A DNA stretch of 64,000 nt from an uncultured Porphyromonadaceae bacterium (GTDB taxonomy: Bacteria; Bacteroidota; Bacteroidia; Bacteroidales; Muribaculaceae). Shown one piece after another: positions 46,206-55,127 of this stretch. Position 1 is the stretch's first letter. Each line of letters begins with the position of its first letter. Location of the stretch: assembly GCA_900540205.1 (NCBI GenBank), contig UQER01000003.1, forward strand, positions 62,001 to 126,000. The letters are read 5' to 3'. Under the pieces are notes generated by a model that did not search any database, was not told the origin of the DNA, and saw only the letters and a program-made list of their open reading frames with translations. Position numbers and translations under genes: made by a program.

Positions 46206-47258
46206 ATGAAAGAACGCCGTAACGCCCTGTGGAGTTCAATATCCATGGCCACCATGCTGCTTCTGCTCTGCGCCTCATGCCGCAAGGCGCCGCAATGGCG
46301 GCTTGCACAGGGAGCCGTGTGGAACACCACCTACCGCATTGTCTACAACTCTCCCGAGGACTTGTCAGATTCCATTCAGGCCGTCGTGAGCGCCATTGAG
46401 ATGTCGCTGTCGCCTTTCAACGAGCATTCCCTCATTTCAAGAATCAACCGCAACGAGACCGACAGCACGGACGCCATGATTGACACAGTGTTCGCCATCT
46501 CCCGGGAAGTGAGCCACGCCAACGGCGGACGTTTCGACCCTACAGTGTCGCCACTTGTCAACCTTTGGGGCTTCGGCTACGACCGGCAGGCTCGCCGGGA
46601 TATGGAGGAGGCCGGAGATTCGCCCGACTTCATTGTGCCGCGCGAGAACATAGACAGCGCCCTGCGCCTTGTCGGCATCGGCGACTGCCGCATAGACAAT
46701 CATAGGATTGTAAAGAAGCACCCTTCCACCACATTCAATTTCAGCGCGGTCACCAAAGGCTTCGGCTGCGACATGATCGCCGACATGCTGCGCCGCAACG
46801 GGTCAGACAACCACATGGTGGAAATCGGCGGCGAGATAGCCCTTGACGGCCACAATCCCGAAGGGGAGGCATGGCGCATACAGATTGACACCCCTCAGCC
46901 CGACGAAGCCGGCATCCCGCACCACGAGGCGCTGCAGATTGTCAAGCTCACCGGGCGGCATGGAGTGGCAACCTCAGGCAATTACCGCAACTTCCACACC
47001 ACCGCACGCTATGGCCGTATAGGCCATACCATCGACCCCGTAAGCGGCATGCCGGTGCACACCGACGTCGCCTCGGCCACCATCATAGCCCCGACGGCCG
47101 CACTGGCCGATGCGTGGGCCACGGCCTGCATGGCATCCGATGCCGACAGCGCCCTCAGAGCCGTGAACTCAACCGACGGAATAGAATGCCTTCTGGTGAA
47201 AATCGCCCCCGATTCCACCTTCGCCACCCTCCCTTCCGCCAACTTCCCCACGAAATAA
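46206..47258 (+). CDS. apbE: FAD:protein FMN transferase lipoprotein
   Basis: 350 aa. Lipobox CASC gives lipidated Cys25. ApbE motifs: SLSPFNEHSLISRINRN, GGRFDPTVSPLVNLWGFG, FNFSAVTKGFGCDMIADML, VEIGGEIALDG and GHTIDPVSGMPV, which hold the FAD and metal sites. It attaches FMN to a Thr/Ser of target proteins such as NqrB/NqrC or RnfG. No such target is encoded here, so it must serve one elsewhere. Single gene, followed by the IS insertion 46 nt downstream. Confidence 0.95.
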   Translation: MKERRNALWSSISMATMLLLLCASCRKAPQWRLAQGAVWNTTYRIVYNSPEDLSDSIQAVVSAIEMSLSPFNEHSLISRINRNETDSTDAMIDTVFAISREVSHANGGRFDPTVSPLVNLWGFGYDRQARRDMEEAGDSPDFIVPRENIDSALRLVGIGDCRIDNHRIVKKHPSTTFNFSAVTKGFGCDMIADMLRRNGSDNHMVEIGGEIALDGHNPEGEAWRIQIDTPQPDEAGIPHHEALQIVKLTGRHGVATSGNYRNFHTTARYGRIGHTIDPVSGMPVHTDVASATIIAPTAALADAWATACMASDADSALRAVNSTDGIECLLVKIAPDSTFATLPSANFPTK

Positions 47259-47304
47259 GTATCCGATTTAAGATAACTGCTCTACCCTATGTGCGCCACT
47301 TGTA

Positions 47305-48760
47305 GGGTCGCGACCCAATGCTGTTTACTTAAGCAATCAAATGGCTCTTCTGTAATTGTAAAGAGTGATATATTTCCCGGAATGCTTCATCTTTCTGAAT
47401 ACTCTTGGATTTGATCGATGCTTTTTAACCGGAGTGGTAAACCGGCCTATTTCATTTAACACAGAAAGTAAATTATTGTTACGGTTCGGGGTCTTTCCTG
47501 TAATTACAAGTACCGCATTGAGTTTCAGTATTCCAAGGGCGACGTTTCTGTTAATCCGTCTGTCCTTGCCGTCATGGCGCATCATGGCGGCTTGTCGGCA
47601 TATGGCAGACAGGACATTATACAATATCGTCTTGGCATGGAAATCCTGTTGGATGGCCGTTTCAGATATTCCGGAAAATACTTCCACCTGCATACAGTTT
47701 TTGAAGAATCCGATTGTCGTTTCGTCATCCCAGCGGGCATGGTAGATGTCACCCGCAGAATCTGAGAAAAGACTGTCGGCGATGGAGGTCATCACAACAA
47801 CGTCCGATGAAAGTCTGACAAGCCTTACCCTGAAAGACGTATAGTCGCCCTTCCCATAGATGCGGTTGAGTTTCTTGATTGTGGTGGAAGCCGGATGTAT
47901 ATCCGTCACATACTCGTGTTTGCCTGATCGGATGAATTCATCGACATCGCTGTTGAATCTTGCCTTTACTCTTATGACATAGCCGATTCCCAACTGTATC
48001 ATCTTGGCCATCAGAGTATAGGCGCAGAATTTACGGTCAAGGACAACCACCGGGGAGTGTCTGAGGACTTCTTGCGGAAGATGTGCGAGTTCATCGGAAA
48101 GAAGCCCTATTTCATCCTTGCCATAACACTCCATATTCGAGGCTATGACTATATCGTTGAGGACGTCTTTCAGCACCACTCCTCTGGCAAGAGCCTGTTC
48201 TTCCCGTCCCGTCCTCCTGCCCTGAAGATACCTGAGCCTAAGGGCCGGAGTATTGGGCAGGGAATAAGTCGTGCCGTCTGCGGCAAGTACCAGATGGCTG
48301 TTCCACGTTGAGAACTCACATTTCCCATAGATCGATGCCACCGCCGACGTGTTAAGTTTCTTAAGGTATCCGGGTGCCACATATTGTCGGCGACGGCTGA
48401 AATCACTCTTGTTCACATTGGACTTGCCGATGAGGTGGGAGTATTCCAGTAGTTCCAGGTCGGTAGACTTGCTGCGTGGATACAACAGGAAATTGAACAG
48501 TTCGGTAAAGGTCATCTGTCGGTGGCGGCTGAACGCCCCGGCCGGCATGATTCCATTCCCGGAATTGGAATTGTAAAAATTTTTCAGGGTTTCTAGATTC
48601 CCGTATTTAACAATTTCAGCTTGAATTACGTTTAATATTGTAGCTGATGCGGACTTGGCCATATTGTTTTTTATTTGTGGTAAAATAATATAACAATCAT
48701 GCGGCCTTGTCCGCTTTTTCATTTTCAATTCCTTAAGTAAACAGCATTGGGTCGCGACCC
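47305..48760. mobile_element. IS4-family insertion sequence with its likely target duplication
   Basis: A single transposase gene inside inverted ends. Inner ends AATGCTGTTTACTTAAG are 47317-47333 and, inverted, 48732-48748. GGGTCGCGACCC, itself a palindrome, flanks both sides (47305-47316 and 48749-48760) and fits a 12-bp target duplication. The outer bases (47298-47304, 48761-48767) are also inverted copies, so the whole 36-bp ends could instead be read as the terminal repeats. The element proper is about 1432 bp. Confidence 0.85.
47337..48662 (-). CDS. IS4-family transposase
   Basis: 441 aa from ATG 48662 (the open frame runs on to 48785 across the element end, so that start is wrong). 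DDE residues: Asp in LVLAADGTTYSL, Asp in VVVLDRKFCAY, and Glu within YHARWDDETTIGFFK, which fits the IS4 signature Y-x2-R-x3-E-x6-K exactly. It cuts and joins the IS ends. The frame is intact from start to stop, so the element may be active. Confidence 0.93.
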   Translation of the reverse strand: MAKSASATILNVIQAEIVKYGNLETLKNFYNSNSGNGIMPAGAFSRHRQMTFTELFNFLLYPRSKSTDLELLEYSHLIGKSNVNKSDFSRRRQYVAPGYLKKLNTSAVASIYGKCEFSTWNSHLVLAADGTTYSLPNTPALRLRYLQGRRTGREEQALARGVVLKDVLNDIVIASNMECYGKDEIGLLSDELAHLPQEVLRHSPVVVLDRKFCAYTLMAKMIQLGIGYVIRVKARFNSDVDEFIRSGKHEYVTDIHPASTTIKKLNRIYGKGDYTSFRVRLVRLSSDVVVMTSIADSLFSDSAGDIYHARWDDETTIGFFKNCMQVEVFSGISETAIQQDFHAKTILYNVLSAICRQAAMMRHDGKDRRINRNVALGILKLNAVLVITGKTPNRNNNLLSVLNEIGRFTTPVKKHRSNPRVFRKMKHSGKYITLYNYRRAI

Positions 48761-48883
48761 TACAAGTTGATGGATGCGGCTTCAATTTACATGAATCAAG
48801 TACACAGGACGTTCGGTTTGACCTGAAATAAGTCGTGGTTGGTTCTTCCGGAGTGCCGGTTTAATCAGAACCTAAATGCCGTT

Positions 48884-48939
48884 TAAAACGTTATATTTCG
48901 GACAGGCAGCTTGTATGCCTGCGGAAATATAACGTTTTA
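48884..48939 (+). repeat. Long hairpin directly upstream of the DUF4136 gene
   Basis: 16-bp perfect arms (48884-48899 and 48924-48939) with an inner AGGCA/TGCCT stem, then a T5 run, all ending 13 nt before the ATG. It resembles a terminator but sits in the leader position, so it may be an attenuator, or the end of an upstream transcript. Confidence 0.6.
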
Positions 48940-48952
48940 GCTTTTTAAGGAT

Positions 48953-49570
48953 ATGAAGAAGTTATTGAGTTTGGTCGGGCTGCTGGCATTGCTGACGGCA
49001 TGCTCTCCATACACGCTGGTGAACAGCGATACGTACAATGACGCGCAGCTGTCGGATTACCACACATTCCGCATCGTGACACCCGACATGGGGCAGCTTC
49101 CCCCGGGGATGGAAATGGTTACCTACTATAATATCGCTGCGGCTATTCGCGAGGAGCTGGTGATGCGTGGATTCACCGAATCGCCCGAGTCGCCGTTGCT
49201 TGTCAATATTGCTGTGACCACGCACCGCGAGATAGCCACCGAACCGCTTATGCCGCCGGCCGGCTATTTCCCGTATTACGGCCCATATTATCCATATTAC
49301 ATGTGGCCGCGATATAACTACGGCCCATACTGGAATCCGGCCTATTATTCAAACGCGCAGGTGATAACCGGTATCTACAAGGAGGGCGTGTTGACAATGG
49401 ACCTCGTGAACATCGACACCAAGACGCCGCTTTTCTCGGCTTCGGTGGCCACCATCATCAACAACGGCGGCAACGGCTATCAGAATCTTAAAGGGATAGA
49501 TCAGGCTGTCAACACCCTGTTCTCCAAATTCCCTGTTCCCCTGTTGCCGCAGTACCGGTCCGGCAAATGA
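48953..49570 (+). CDS. DUF4136-family lipoprotein
   Basis: 205 aa. Lipobox LTAC, Cys17. The body begins YTLVNSDTYNDAQLSDYHTFRI, as in DUF4136 proteins, and continues AAIREELVMRGFTESPESPLLVNIAVT. A striking Tyr/Pro-rich patch (YFPYYGPYYPYYMWPRYNYG) sits near residue 110, followed by GVLTMDLVNIDTKTPLFSA. DUF4136 proteins are outer-membrane or periplasmic lipoproteins of unknown role. Ends at a terminator shared with the next gene. No clear -7 box; a hairpin covers the leader. Confidence 0.85.
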   Translation: MKKLLSLVGLLALLTACSPYTLVNSDTYNDAQLSDYHTFRIVTPDMGQLPPGMEMVTYYNIAAAIREELVMRGFTESPESPLLVNIAVTTHREIATEPLMPPAGYFPYYGPYYPYYMWPRYNYGPYWNPAYYSNAQVITGIYKEGVLTMDLVNIDTKTPLFSASVATIINNGGNGYQNLKGIDQAVNTLFSKFPVPLLPQYRSGK

Positions 49571-49604
49571 AAAACACTGCAGTCAGGGATATATTATAAA
49601 AAAG

Positions 49605-49633
49605 AACGGTGACGCCGAAGATGGGTCACCGTT
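49605..49633. terminator. Bidirectional terminator between DUF4136 and PI-PLC-like genes
   Basis: 9-bp stem AACGGTGAC/GTCACCGTT with an 11-nt loop, A-rich before and T-rich after (CTTTTTAT), serving both convergent genes. Confidence 0.8.
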
Positions 49634-49658
49634 TCTTTTTATGGATGAAGGTTAATCG

Positions 49659-52079
49659 TTACTTTGCGATTTTCATCACCTGTTCGCCGGCGCGTACCAG
49701 ATAGATTCCCTTGGGAAGAGTGTCGAGTGCGTTGCTGAACGGCACGTTCATGCGGACGTTCATGCCCGATACGTTGTAGACGTCCACAAGAGTGTCGGCC
49801 TCGATGCTGTCTGCTGCAACCGATTCGATTGCGCTCTGGCCTTTGGGGCCATGATACTTGAGGCTGAAGTTGTCGAAGAAGAAATTCTGCTTGCCTGCGG
49901 CAGTTACAAGCGGTTTGGCCATGCGGATGTGCAGAAGGCCGTCGGCCTTGACCTCAACGTTCTCTGCTTTCACCAGACATTTGTTGAGAGCTTCGTCGCG
50001 GAGCACGTCAAGGGCGCTACCCTTGTCGCAGGTGAACGCGCCGGTGCTTTCGGTGTGAATTCCCTCGGCCATGTCAACATCGTTGGCGCTCATTTCGAAT
50101 TTGCCTTCGCCTTCCATGGGCATGTTGTCGGCCATGGCCTGTGCGGTGACGGTGTAGATGCCTTCGGGCAGTCCGGTTACGTCCTGAGTCAGTTCCCATC
50201 CGTAGTTTTCGGGGTAGCTGGCGCTTGTGCGGTCAACATACACACGGAAAATCATATCCTTATCATTCAAGTCGTTCGAACCCCATACCTGGGTTTTCAC
50301 GCAATAGGAAGTTGAGTTCTTGGCGAGTTCGTTCTTGAGCACCCACATGTTGTTTTCATTGTCATCGTTGGGGTCGAGCTTATAGCCATGAATCTTGAAC
50401 GTGAGGTCCACGGGGTTTTCGGCCGTGGCCTTAGCCGCAAGTTCTTTTACAAGATCCTCCTCGCGCACGAGTTCCCAGAGCTGATTCTTGTTGCCGGCCT
50501 CGTATTTCGGGGCATTGACAAGCATTGTGGTGCCGTCGGTGTAGGTGTTGGTAGTGGTTTCGGGGGTGAGGGCCAATACGGTTGGAGTGCCGTCTACAAC
50601 GCCGTTGAAGGTAAAGTAGTATGCGTCGGCATCATCGGCCTTAATTGCTTTGTAGGGGTTGGCTGCACCGTTGTCGATATAGCAGTTGTCGCCCAAGTAG
50701 TTGGGGATACCGCCCTGTACGAATGTGGTCTGCAGAAGGTAGTTGCCCGAACGCTTGTCGAAGAAGGTCTTGATACGGATACCGTTGTCGCCAAGAACGG
50801 CATGAGTGCCCCAGTCGGCACCGGCAGCAAGGAATTTACCGGTCTGGACATGGCGCATGAAATATGTGTCGTTGCCGAACACGTCCGGTTCCTTGGTGGT
50901 GTTGTTCTCTTCGCTGAAAAGCTCGTCATCAAGGATATAGTCGGCGGCATATTTGAAGTTGTTCTCAATGATGGCGTTCACGAGGTCTTTGCCCTTCACG
51001 TCATAAACCACCTCTTTGTCGGTGTAGTCGTCAAGGAGAACCCAGTCGGAGAACACGATTCCGGTAGGACCTGCAACCTCGGCATCGTTTATAAGTTTTG
51101 TGAGATGCGGGTTGGTGTGGGTGGCGCAAGTAAGATAGCCTTTCTTGCCGGAAGTGTACTCGCCCGAGGTGAAAATCATAGACCATTCGGGTTTGTAGTC
51201 GCCTTCGGCTCTTGCGGCGTTTGGACGGGTCTGGTTGCAGTTCGATTTGAACAGGTTGGTTATTGAGTTGAGCTTGGTTTCGAGTTCCGTCTCATTCTTT
51301 GGAGATGAAACGTCGGTGACGCGCACACGGCCGTAAACTGTGGGGTCCAGTGCGTTGGTGGCGGTTGCAGCTGCACCTTCCTGCCACAGGTCCTTGTCAC
51401 CGGGCCATCCGCCGAGGTTTCCTGCCTTGTTGATGTGGCACCATGAGATGCGGTCGCGGCGGAACACCACCACTTTGCCGCGCATCTGCTTCACGGTCAG
51501 ATAGGGGTCGAAGTCAATGAACATGTCGGCGAATTTACCCTTGTTGAACAGTTCATCGGCAGCCTTGTCAAAATTGTCGCGGTTGGCTCCTGTGGGATCG
51601 GATGTGGGGTAGCCGCGGAAAAGGTGAATGGCGAAAAATTCCGAGGGATGCTCCTTGAGATAATCGGAAAGGAGTGTGAACGCATCTTCCATTGTGAGCT
51701 CAGTTTTTGCCATACCATGGTTGCAGTTGATGTAATAGGTTGTCACCTCTTCGCCGTCAACGGTTTCTGTCTTTGAATAGAATCCGGGACGGAAATCGAA
51801 GGCGCGGATACCGCTTTTCAACTGATCCTCAAGCAGCACAGACTGTGCCATGGAGGAAGATTCGAATGTTACGTTGTGGCCGGTTGCGGAGTCGTGTGAG
51901 CCTGGGATAGAGACGTGAGCGGCAAACATGTCGTCCGGCAGATACTTCATCCAGTTTGTGATATCGGCTTTCGCATTGGTCAGGGCTGTTTCGCCGTCAT
52001 AATCGGCTACAGCCGCGCTGCATGTCAGTCCCGACATGGCTATTGCGCATGACATCAGAAATGAAAATGATTTTTTCAT
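49659..52079 (-). CDS. Secreted PI-PLC X-domain phospholipase-like protein with T9SS-type tail
   Basis: 806 aa with signal peptide (ends near LTCSA). The phosphatidylinositol-specific phospholipase C X domain occupies about 35-390: His62 in SIPGSHDSAT, Arg92/Asp95 in SGIRAFDFRPG, and the second catalytic His121 in NCNHGM. The middle (about 410-540) resembles a beta-trefoil or lectin-like domain (RHVQTGKFLAAGADWGTHAVLGD). A beta-sandwich follows, and the last 45 residues match a T9SS type A sorting domain (VDVYNVSGMNVRMN ... GIYLVRAGEQVMKIAK). Likely cleaves phosphoinositides or GPI-like glycolipids outside the cell; the substrate is inferred. Confidence 0.87.
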   Translation of the reverse strand: MKKSFSFLMSCAIAMSGLTCSAAVADYDGETALTNAKADITNWMKYLPDDMFAAHVSIPGSHDSATGHNVTFESSSMAQSVLLEDQLKSGIRAFDFRPGFYSKTETVDGEEVTTYYINCNHGMAKTELTMEDAFTLLSDYLKEHPSEFFAIHLFRGYPTSDPTGANRDNFDKAADELFNKGKFADMFIDFDPYLTVKQMRGKVVVFRRDRISWCHINKAGNLGGWPGDKDLWQEGAAATATNALDPTVYGRVRVTDVSSPKNETELETKLNSITNLFKSNCNQTRPNAARAEGDYKPEWSMIFTSGEYTSGKKGYLTCATHTNPHLTKLINDAEVAGPTGIVFSDWVLLDDYTDKEVVYDVKGKDLVNAIIENNFKYAADYILDDELFSEENNTTKEPDVFGNDTYFMRHVQTGKFLAAGADWGTHAVLGDNGIRIKTFFDKRSGNYLLQTTFVQGGIPNYLGDNCYIDNGAANPYKAIKADDADAYYFTFNGVVDGTPTVLALTPETTTNTYTDGTTMLVNAPKYEAGNKNQLWELVREEDLVKELAAKATAENPVDLTFKIHGYKLDPNDDNENNMWVLKNELAKNSTSYCVKTQVWGSNDLNDKDMIFRVYVDRTSASYPENYGWELTQDVTGLPEGIYTVTAQAMADNMPMEGEGKFEMSANDVDMAEGIHTESTGAFTCDKGSALDVLRDEALNKCLVKAENVEVKADGLLHIRMAKPLVTAAGKQNFFFDNFSLKYHGPKGQSAIESVAADSIEADTLVDVYNVSGMNVRMNVPFSNALDTLPKGIYLVRAGEQVMKIAK

Positions 52080-52142
52080 TGGTGGTTAGGTTTACGGTGA
52101 TTTAAGATGAAATTTTAGCAGTTCGTCTGCTTTTTGATATGG

Positions 52143-52150
52143 CAAAGGTA
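52143..52150 (-). promoter_or_regulatory. -7 box for the PI-PLC-like gene
   Basis: Minus strand reads TACCTTTG, exact, about 65-70 nt before the ATG. A run of seven C (52171-52177) lies about 20 bp upstream, in the -33 region. Confidence 0.55.
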
Positions 52151-52294
52151 GGGATAATATGTAAAAATTACCCCCCCAATTGTTAAACTAAGTTAATTAA
52201 GTGTGGCTGTTACACTCAAAAATATGACTTTTGATAATGAGGAAGTTAGAAAGCGCTGACTGAATGTAGATTAAGAGTTTGTGCCGTTTTGGCA

Positions 52295-53608
52295 TCATTG
52301 CAAGTTCGGATCACCGGCCAAAGCGATGAGGCGGGGAGCAGGAAGAATGTAGGTGCGTGCAGCCTCCAGAATGTCGTGCGCAGAAAGGTTGCGGAGCTGA
52401 TGCTGTTGGATGCGGAATGTGTCGTCGGGCAGATTGAAGCTTTTCAGCATTATGTAATGATCCAATATGGAGAACGGGGAGTCGAGCATGGACAGCATTC
52501 CCGAAACCGAGGTGCGTTTTATCACTTCAAGTTCCTCTGTCGGCATAGGCTCAGTGGAGAGACGGTCTATTTCCGCAAACGTCTCTTTCAGCACCTCGGC
52601 AGTAAAACGGTTGTCGTTCTCGCAGCTTATCTGTATGTCGGTTCCTTCGAGCGACGGTTGCATCGAGGCGCTTATCCCATAGGTGTAGCCTTTGTCCTCG
52701 CGGATGTTGCTCATCAGGCGGCTTCCGAAGTGTCCGCCCAACGCAAACACGGCAGCGCGGAGACGGACGTAATCGGGGTGCATGCGCCCGATGGTTGGCA
52801 ACGCAATGTTTACGGCGGTCTGCATTGAACCGGTATCGCGGTCCACCTCCCGGCTTGTGCCTGTATGCTCCGGTTGCGGGATTATAGTGCGCTGCATGGG
52901 CGTCAGTCCGGTGAAACTAAACGATTCGCCCATCCGGCGTGCCAACTGCATGATGAAAGGTGAGAGCTGGCCGGCTACATATATGGTAGGCGGAGTGGAA
53001 AGCATCAGCCGGCGGTGTAGATGGATAAGGCTGTCGCGTTCCACAAGCCGCAGCATTTCCGGTGATTTTATCCGCGCTGCGGGTGAATCTGCGCCGAAAA
53101 TCATCTGTTTTATAAGGTTCGACGAGCGCACTTTCACCTTGCGTTGGGACAGTTCTGTGGCAGCGGCGCTTTTTTCGCGCAGTCGGGCCAGCGATTCCTC
53201 AGGAAAGGTCGGCTCCATTATGATTTCACCCATCAGCGGCCACACGGTATCCACGGTTTTGTTGAGCGCGTACAGGGTGAACATTGTGAAATGGCGCCCG
53301 GTCGTGACCTTGGTCCACGCTCCGTTGAATTCGAAAATACCGGCAATTTCGGCGCCCGTGTGTGCCGGAGTGCCTTCGGGAAGCATCTCGCGCAGCAGCG
53401 CCAGTGTTTCTGCGGAATCAACGTCGGCCGTTCCTATCGGCCAAACCACCGAAATGCGGCTCACCGGCTGATGTCCGCTGTTGAGCCATACTATCTCCAC
53501 TCCGTTGGGCAGCAGTTCACGTTCCACGGGAGGAACTTTCATGACGGGCAGATCGTGTATTTCGGGCGGGGCGGGGCAGGTGCGGGAAACGGGGTGAGTG
53601 CTTTGCAT
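52295..53608 (-). CDS. M16 (insulinase-like) family protein lacking the zinc motif
   Basis: 437 aa, two pitrilysin domains. In the first domain the position where active members have HxxEH reads ETLALLREMLPEGT, so metal binding is lost. The second domain keeps GGHFGSRLMSNIREDKGYTYGISA, the Arg/Tyr motif of the non-catalytic half. Such proteins normally pair with an active M16 subunit, but none is encoded nearby. No signal peptide is evident. It follows kdsB by 49 nt on the same strand and is the last gene of the long biotin-kdsB run. Confidence 0.88.
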   Translation of the reverse strand: MQSTHPVSRTCPAPPEIHDLPVMKVPPVERELLPNGVEIVWLNSGHQPVSRISVVWPIGTADVDSAETLALLREMLPEGTPAHTGAEIAGIFEFNGAWTKVTTGRHFTMFTLYALNKTVDTVWPLMGEIIMEPTFPEESLARLREKSAAATELSQRKVKVRSSNLIKQMIFGADSPAARIKSPEMLRLVERDSLIHLHRRLMLSTPPTIYVAGQLSPFIMQLARRMGESFSFTGLTPMQRTIIPQPEHTGTSREVDRDTGSMQTAVNIALPTIGRMHPDYVRLRAAVFALGGHFGSRLMSNIREDKGYTYGISASMQPSLEGTDIQISCENDNRFTAEVLKETFAEIDRLSTEPMPTEELEVIKRTSVSGMLSMLDSPFSILDHYIMLKSFNLPDDTFRIQQHQLRNLSAHDILEAARTYILPAPRLIALAGDPNLQ

Positions 53609-53657
53609 CGGTGTGGAGTGTGGTTGTCGGTGAAGTTAACGGTGTACGGGTGTTTTG

Positions 53658-54413
53658 TCAGTTTGCGCTGTTGCGCAGCCGTTCGATGGCGGCGGCAAGG
53701 TCGGCAGGAGTGTCAATCCCGATTGTGGGGCAGTCGGAGATGCCCACTTTGATTGTATATCCGTTTTCAAGCCAACGGAGCTGTTCGAGCGACTCGGCCA
53801 GTTCAAGCGACGACTGAGGCAGACGGGTGATGGCGTCAAGCACATCGGCACGGTAGGCGTACATCCCAATATGAGTGTAGAACTGATGGCGCGTCTGCCA
53901 TTGGCTGCGTTCGGCTCCGCGGATGTATGGGATGACCGAACGGCTGAACATCATGGCGTTCATATTGCTGTCGAACACCACCTTCGGACTGTTGGGATTC
54001 TCCAAAGCCTCATAGCCTGCCGAAGGATTGAACGGGCGTACAAGTGTGGCTATCTGTGTTGACCGGTCGTTGAAGCAGTCCATTATCTGCTGCAGCTGCA
54101 GAGGGTCGATGAACGGCTCGTCGCCCTGGATGTTTACAATGACATCGGCCTGTGAGCCTATGTTGCGGTAGGCTTCCAGACAGCGGTCGGTGCCGCTGCG
54201 GTGATCGGGTGAGGTGAGCACCACGTTGCCGCCGAAATTGCGCACGGCGTCGGCAATGCGGTTGTCGTCGGTGGCCACCCATACGTGGTTCATTTTCATT
54301 CTTACGCGTTCATAGACGCGCTGAATCATCGGCTTGCCGTCCATGTCGGCAAGCGGTTTGCCGGGGAAACGTGTCGAAGCGTAACGGGCCGGAATTATGC
54401 CTATGAAATCCAT
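53658..54413 (-). CDS. kdsB: CMP-Kdo synthetase (3-deoxy-manno-octulosonate cytidylyltransferase)
   Basis: 251 aa from ATG 54413. IGIIPARYASTRFPGKPLADMDGKPMI is the CTP-binding start, with TSPDHRSGTDRCLEAY, NIQGDEPFI and HIGMYAYR as later family motifs. It activates Kdo for transfer by WaaA, which is also in the window. It lies 28 nt after the ThiE-fold gene. Confidence 0.95.
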   Translation of the reverse strand: MDFIGIIPARYASTRFPGKPLADMDGKPMIQRVYERVRMKMNHVWVATDDNRIADAVRNFGGNVVLTSPDHRSGTDRCLEAYRNIGSQADVIVNIQGDEPFIDPLQLQQIMDCFNDRSTQIATLVRPFNPSAGYEALENPNSPKVVFDSNMNAMMFSRSVIPYIRGAERSQWQTRHQFYTHIGMYAYRADVLDAITRLPQSSLELAESLEQLRWLENGYTIKVGISDCPTIGIDTPADLAAAIERLRNSAN

Positions 54414-54441
54414 TGTCGGTGTGTGAATGTGATATGTTTTT

Positions 54442-55062
54442 TTATTTCTGACGCAATGCCTCAAGCCGTTCCAGCAGGGCAGTGGTTGTGAGAGTGGGGT
54501 TGGCGCTGTCGGCTATGGTTGATGACACGGCAACTCCGGCACACCCGGCCTCAAGCGGGATGCATATGTTGTCGGGCGTGAAATCGCCTTCGGCCACAAT
54601 GTGGAACACAACGGCGCGTTCGGCGGCCTGCCGGATAATGGTGTCGTAGAATCCACGTATCCCCTCCGGGTCGAGACCTACGGGTGCGGGTACCATCACG
54701 TAGTCCACGTCCAGTCCGTGAAGTGCGGCTATTTCATCGATGTCACGTGCCTGAACGCCTATGACGGCCTCTGCTCCGAGTCGTTCGCGTGCCGCAAGTA
54801 CGGTCGACCGGTTGCAGTCGCGCAGGAATACCCCGTGCACTTTCAGTTCTTCCACAAGGTCGACGTTATTCTCTATGATGAGGAATGTTTCGTGTGCCTC
54901 ACAATCAGGGATAAGCTCCTCCGACAGGGCTTTGGTGCGCGGCTCGCGTTCGCCTGTGGCTTTATCTGATATCTGGATCCAGCGGCATCCCCCCTCCATG
55001 GCCATGTGGGCCAGTTCGGCAACCGAGGCCTGACGGGTGGATTTTATGACAAATTGCAGCAT
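54442..55062 (-). CDS. ThiE-fold (thiamine phosphate synthase/TenI-like) protein, degenerate
   Basis: 206 aa from ATG 55062. TIM-barrel pattern of ThiE/TenI: GGCRWIQISDK (family IQLRxK), FLIIENNVDLVEELKVHGVFL (IINDRVDLA..GVHLGQ), AGCAGVAVSSTIADSANP (G..GVAVISAI). The GQ pair, the GP-phosphate motif with TxTK and the GGI loop are missing, so thiamine phosphate synthesis is doubtful. It is placed between bioD and kdsB, where no thiamine gene is seen. Possibly a TenI-like regulator or an enzyme with a new substrate. Confidence 0.75.
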   Translation of the reverse strand: MLQFVIKSTRQASVAELAHMAMEGGCRWIQISDKATGEREPRTKALSEELIPDCEAHETFLIIENNVDLVEELKVHGVFLRDCNRSTVLAARERLGAEAVIGVQARDIDEIAALHGLDVDYVMVPAPVGLDPEGIRGFYDTIIRQAAERAVVFHIVAEGDFTPDNICIPLEAGCAGVAVSSTIADSANPTLTTTALLERLEALRQK

Positions 55063-55127
55063 GACGAAAATAATTTTAGATGAAACGTCTGATATAATAA
55101 CGTCAGTATGGTTATGTTTGTCGAGAC

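Noticed and set aside
47298..48767. 36-bp terminal inverted repeats as the true IS ends
   Set aside because: The outer part is better explained as a palindromic target duplicated on insertion; kept as an open alternative in the findings.
52171..52177. C7 tract as a phase-variable switch for the PI-PLC-like gene
   Set aside because: Seven bases are short for slip-strand variation and there is no inverted repeat for inversion; only its place in the -33 region is notable.
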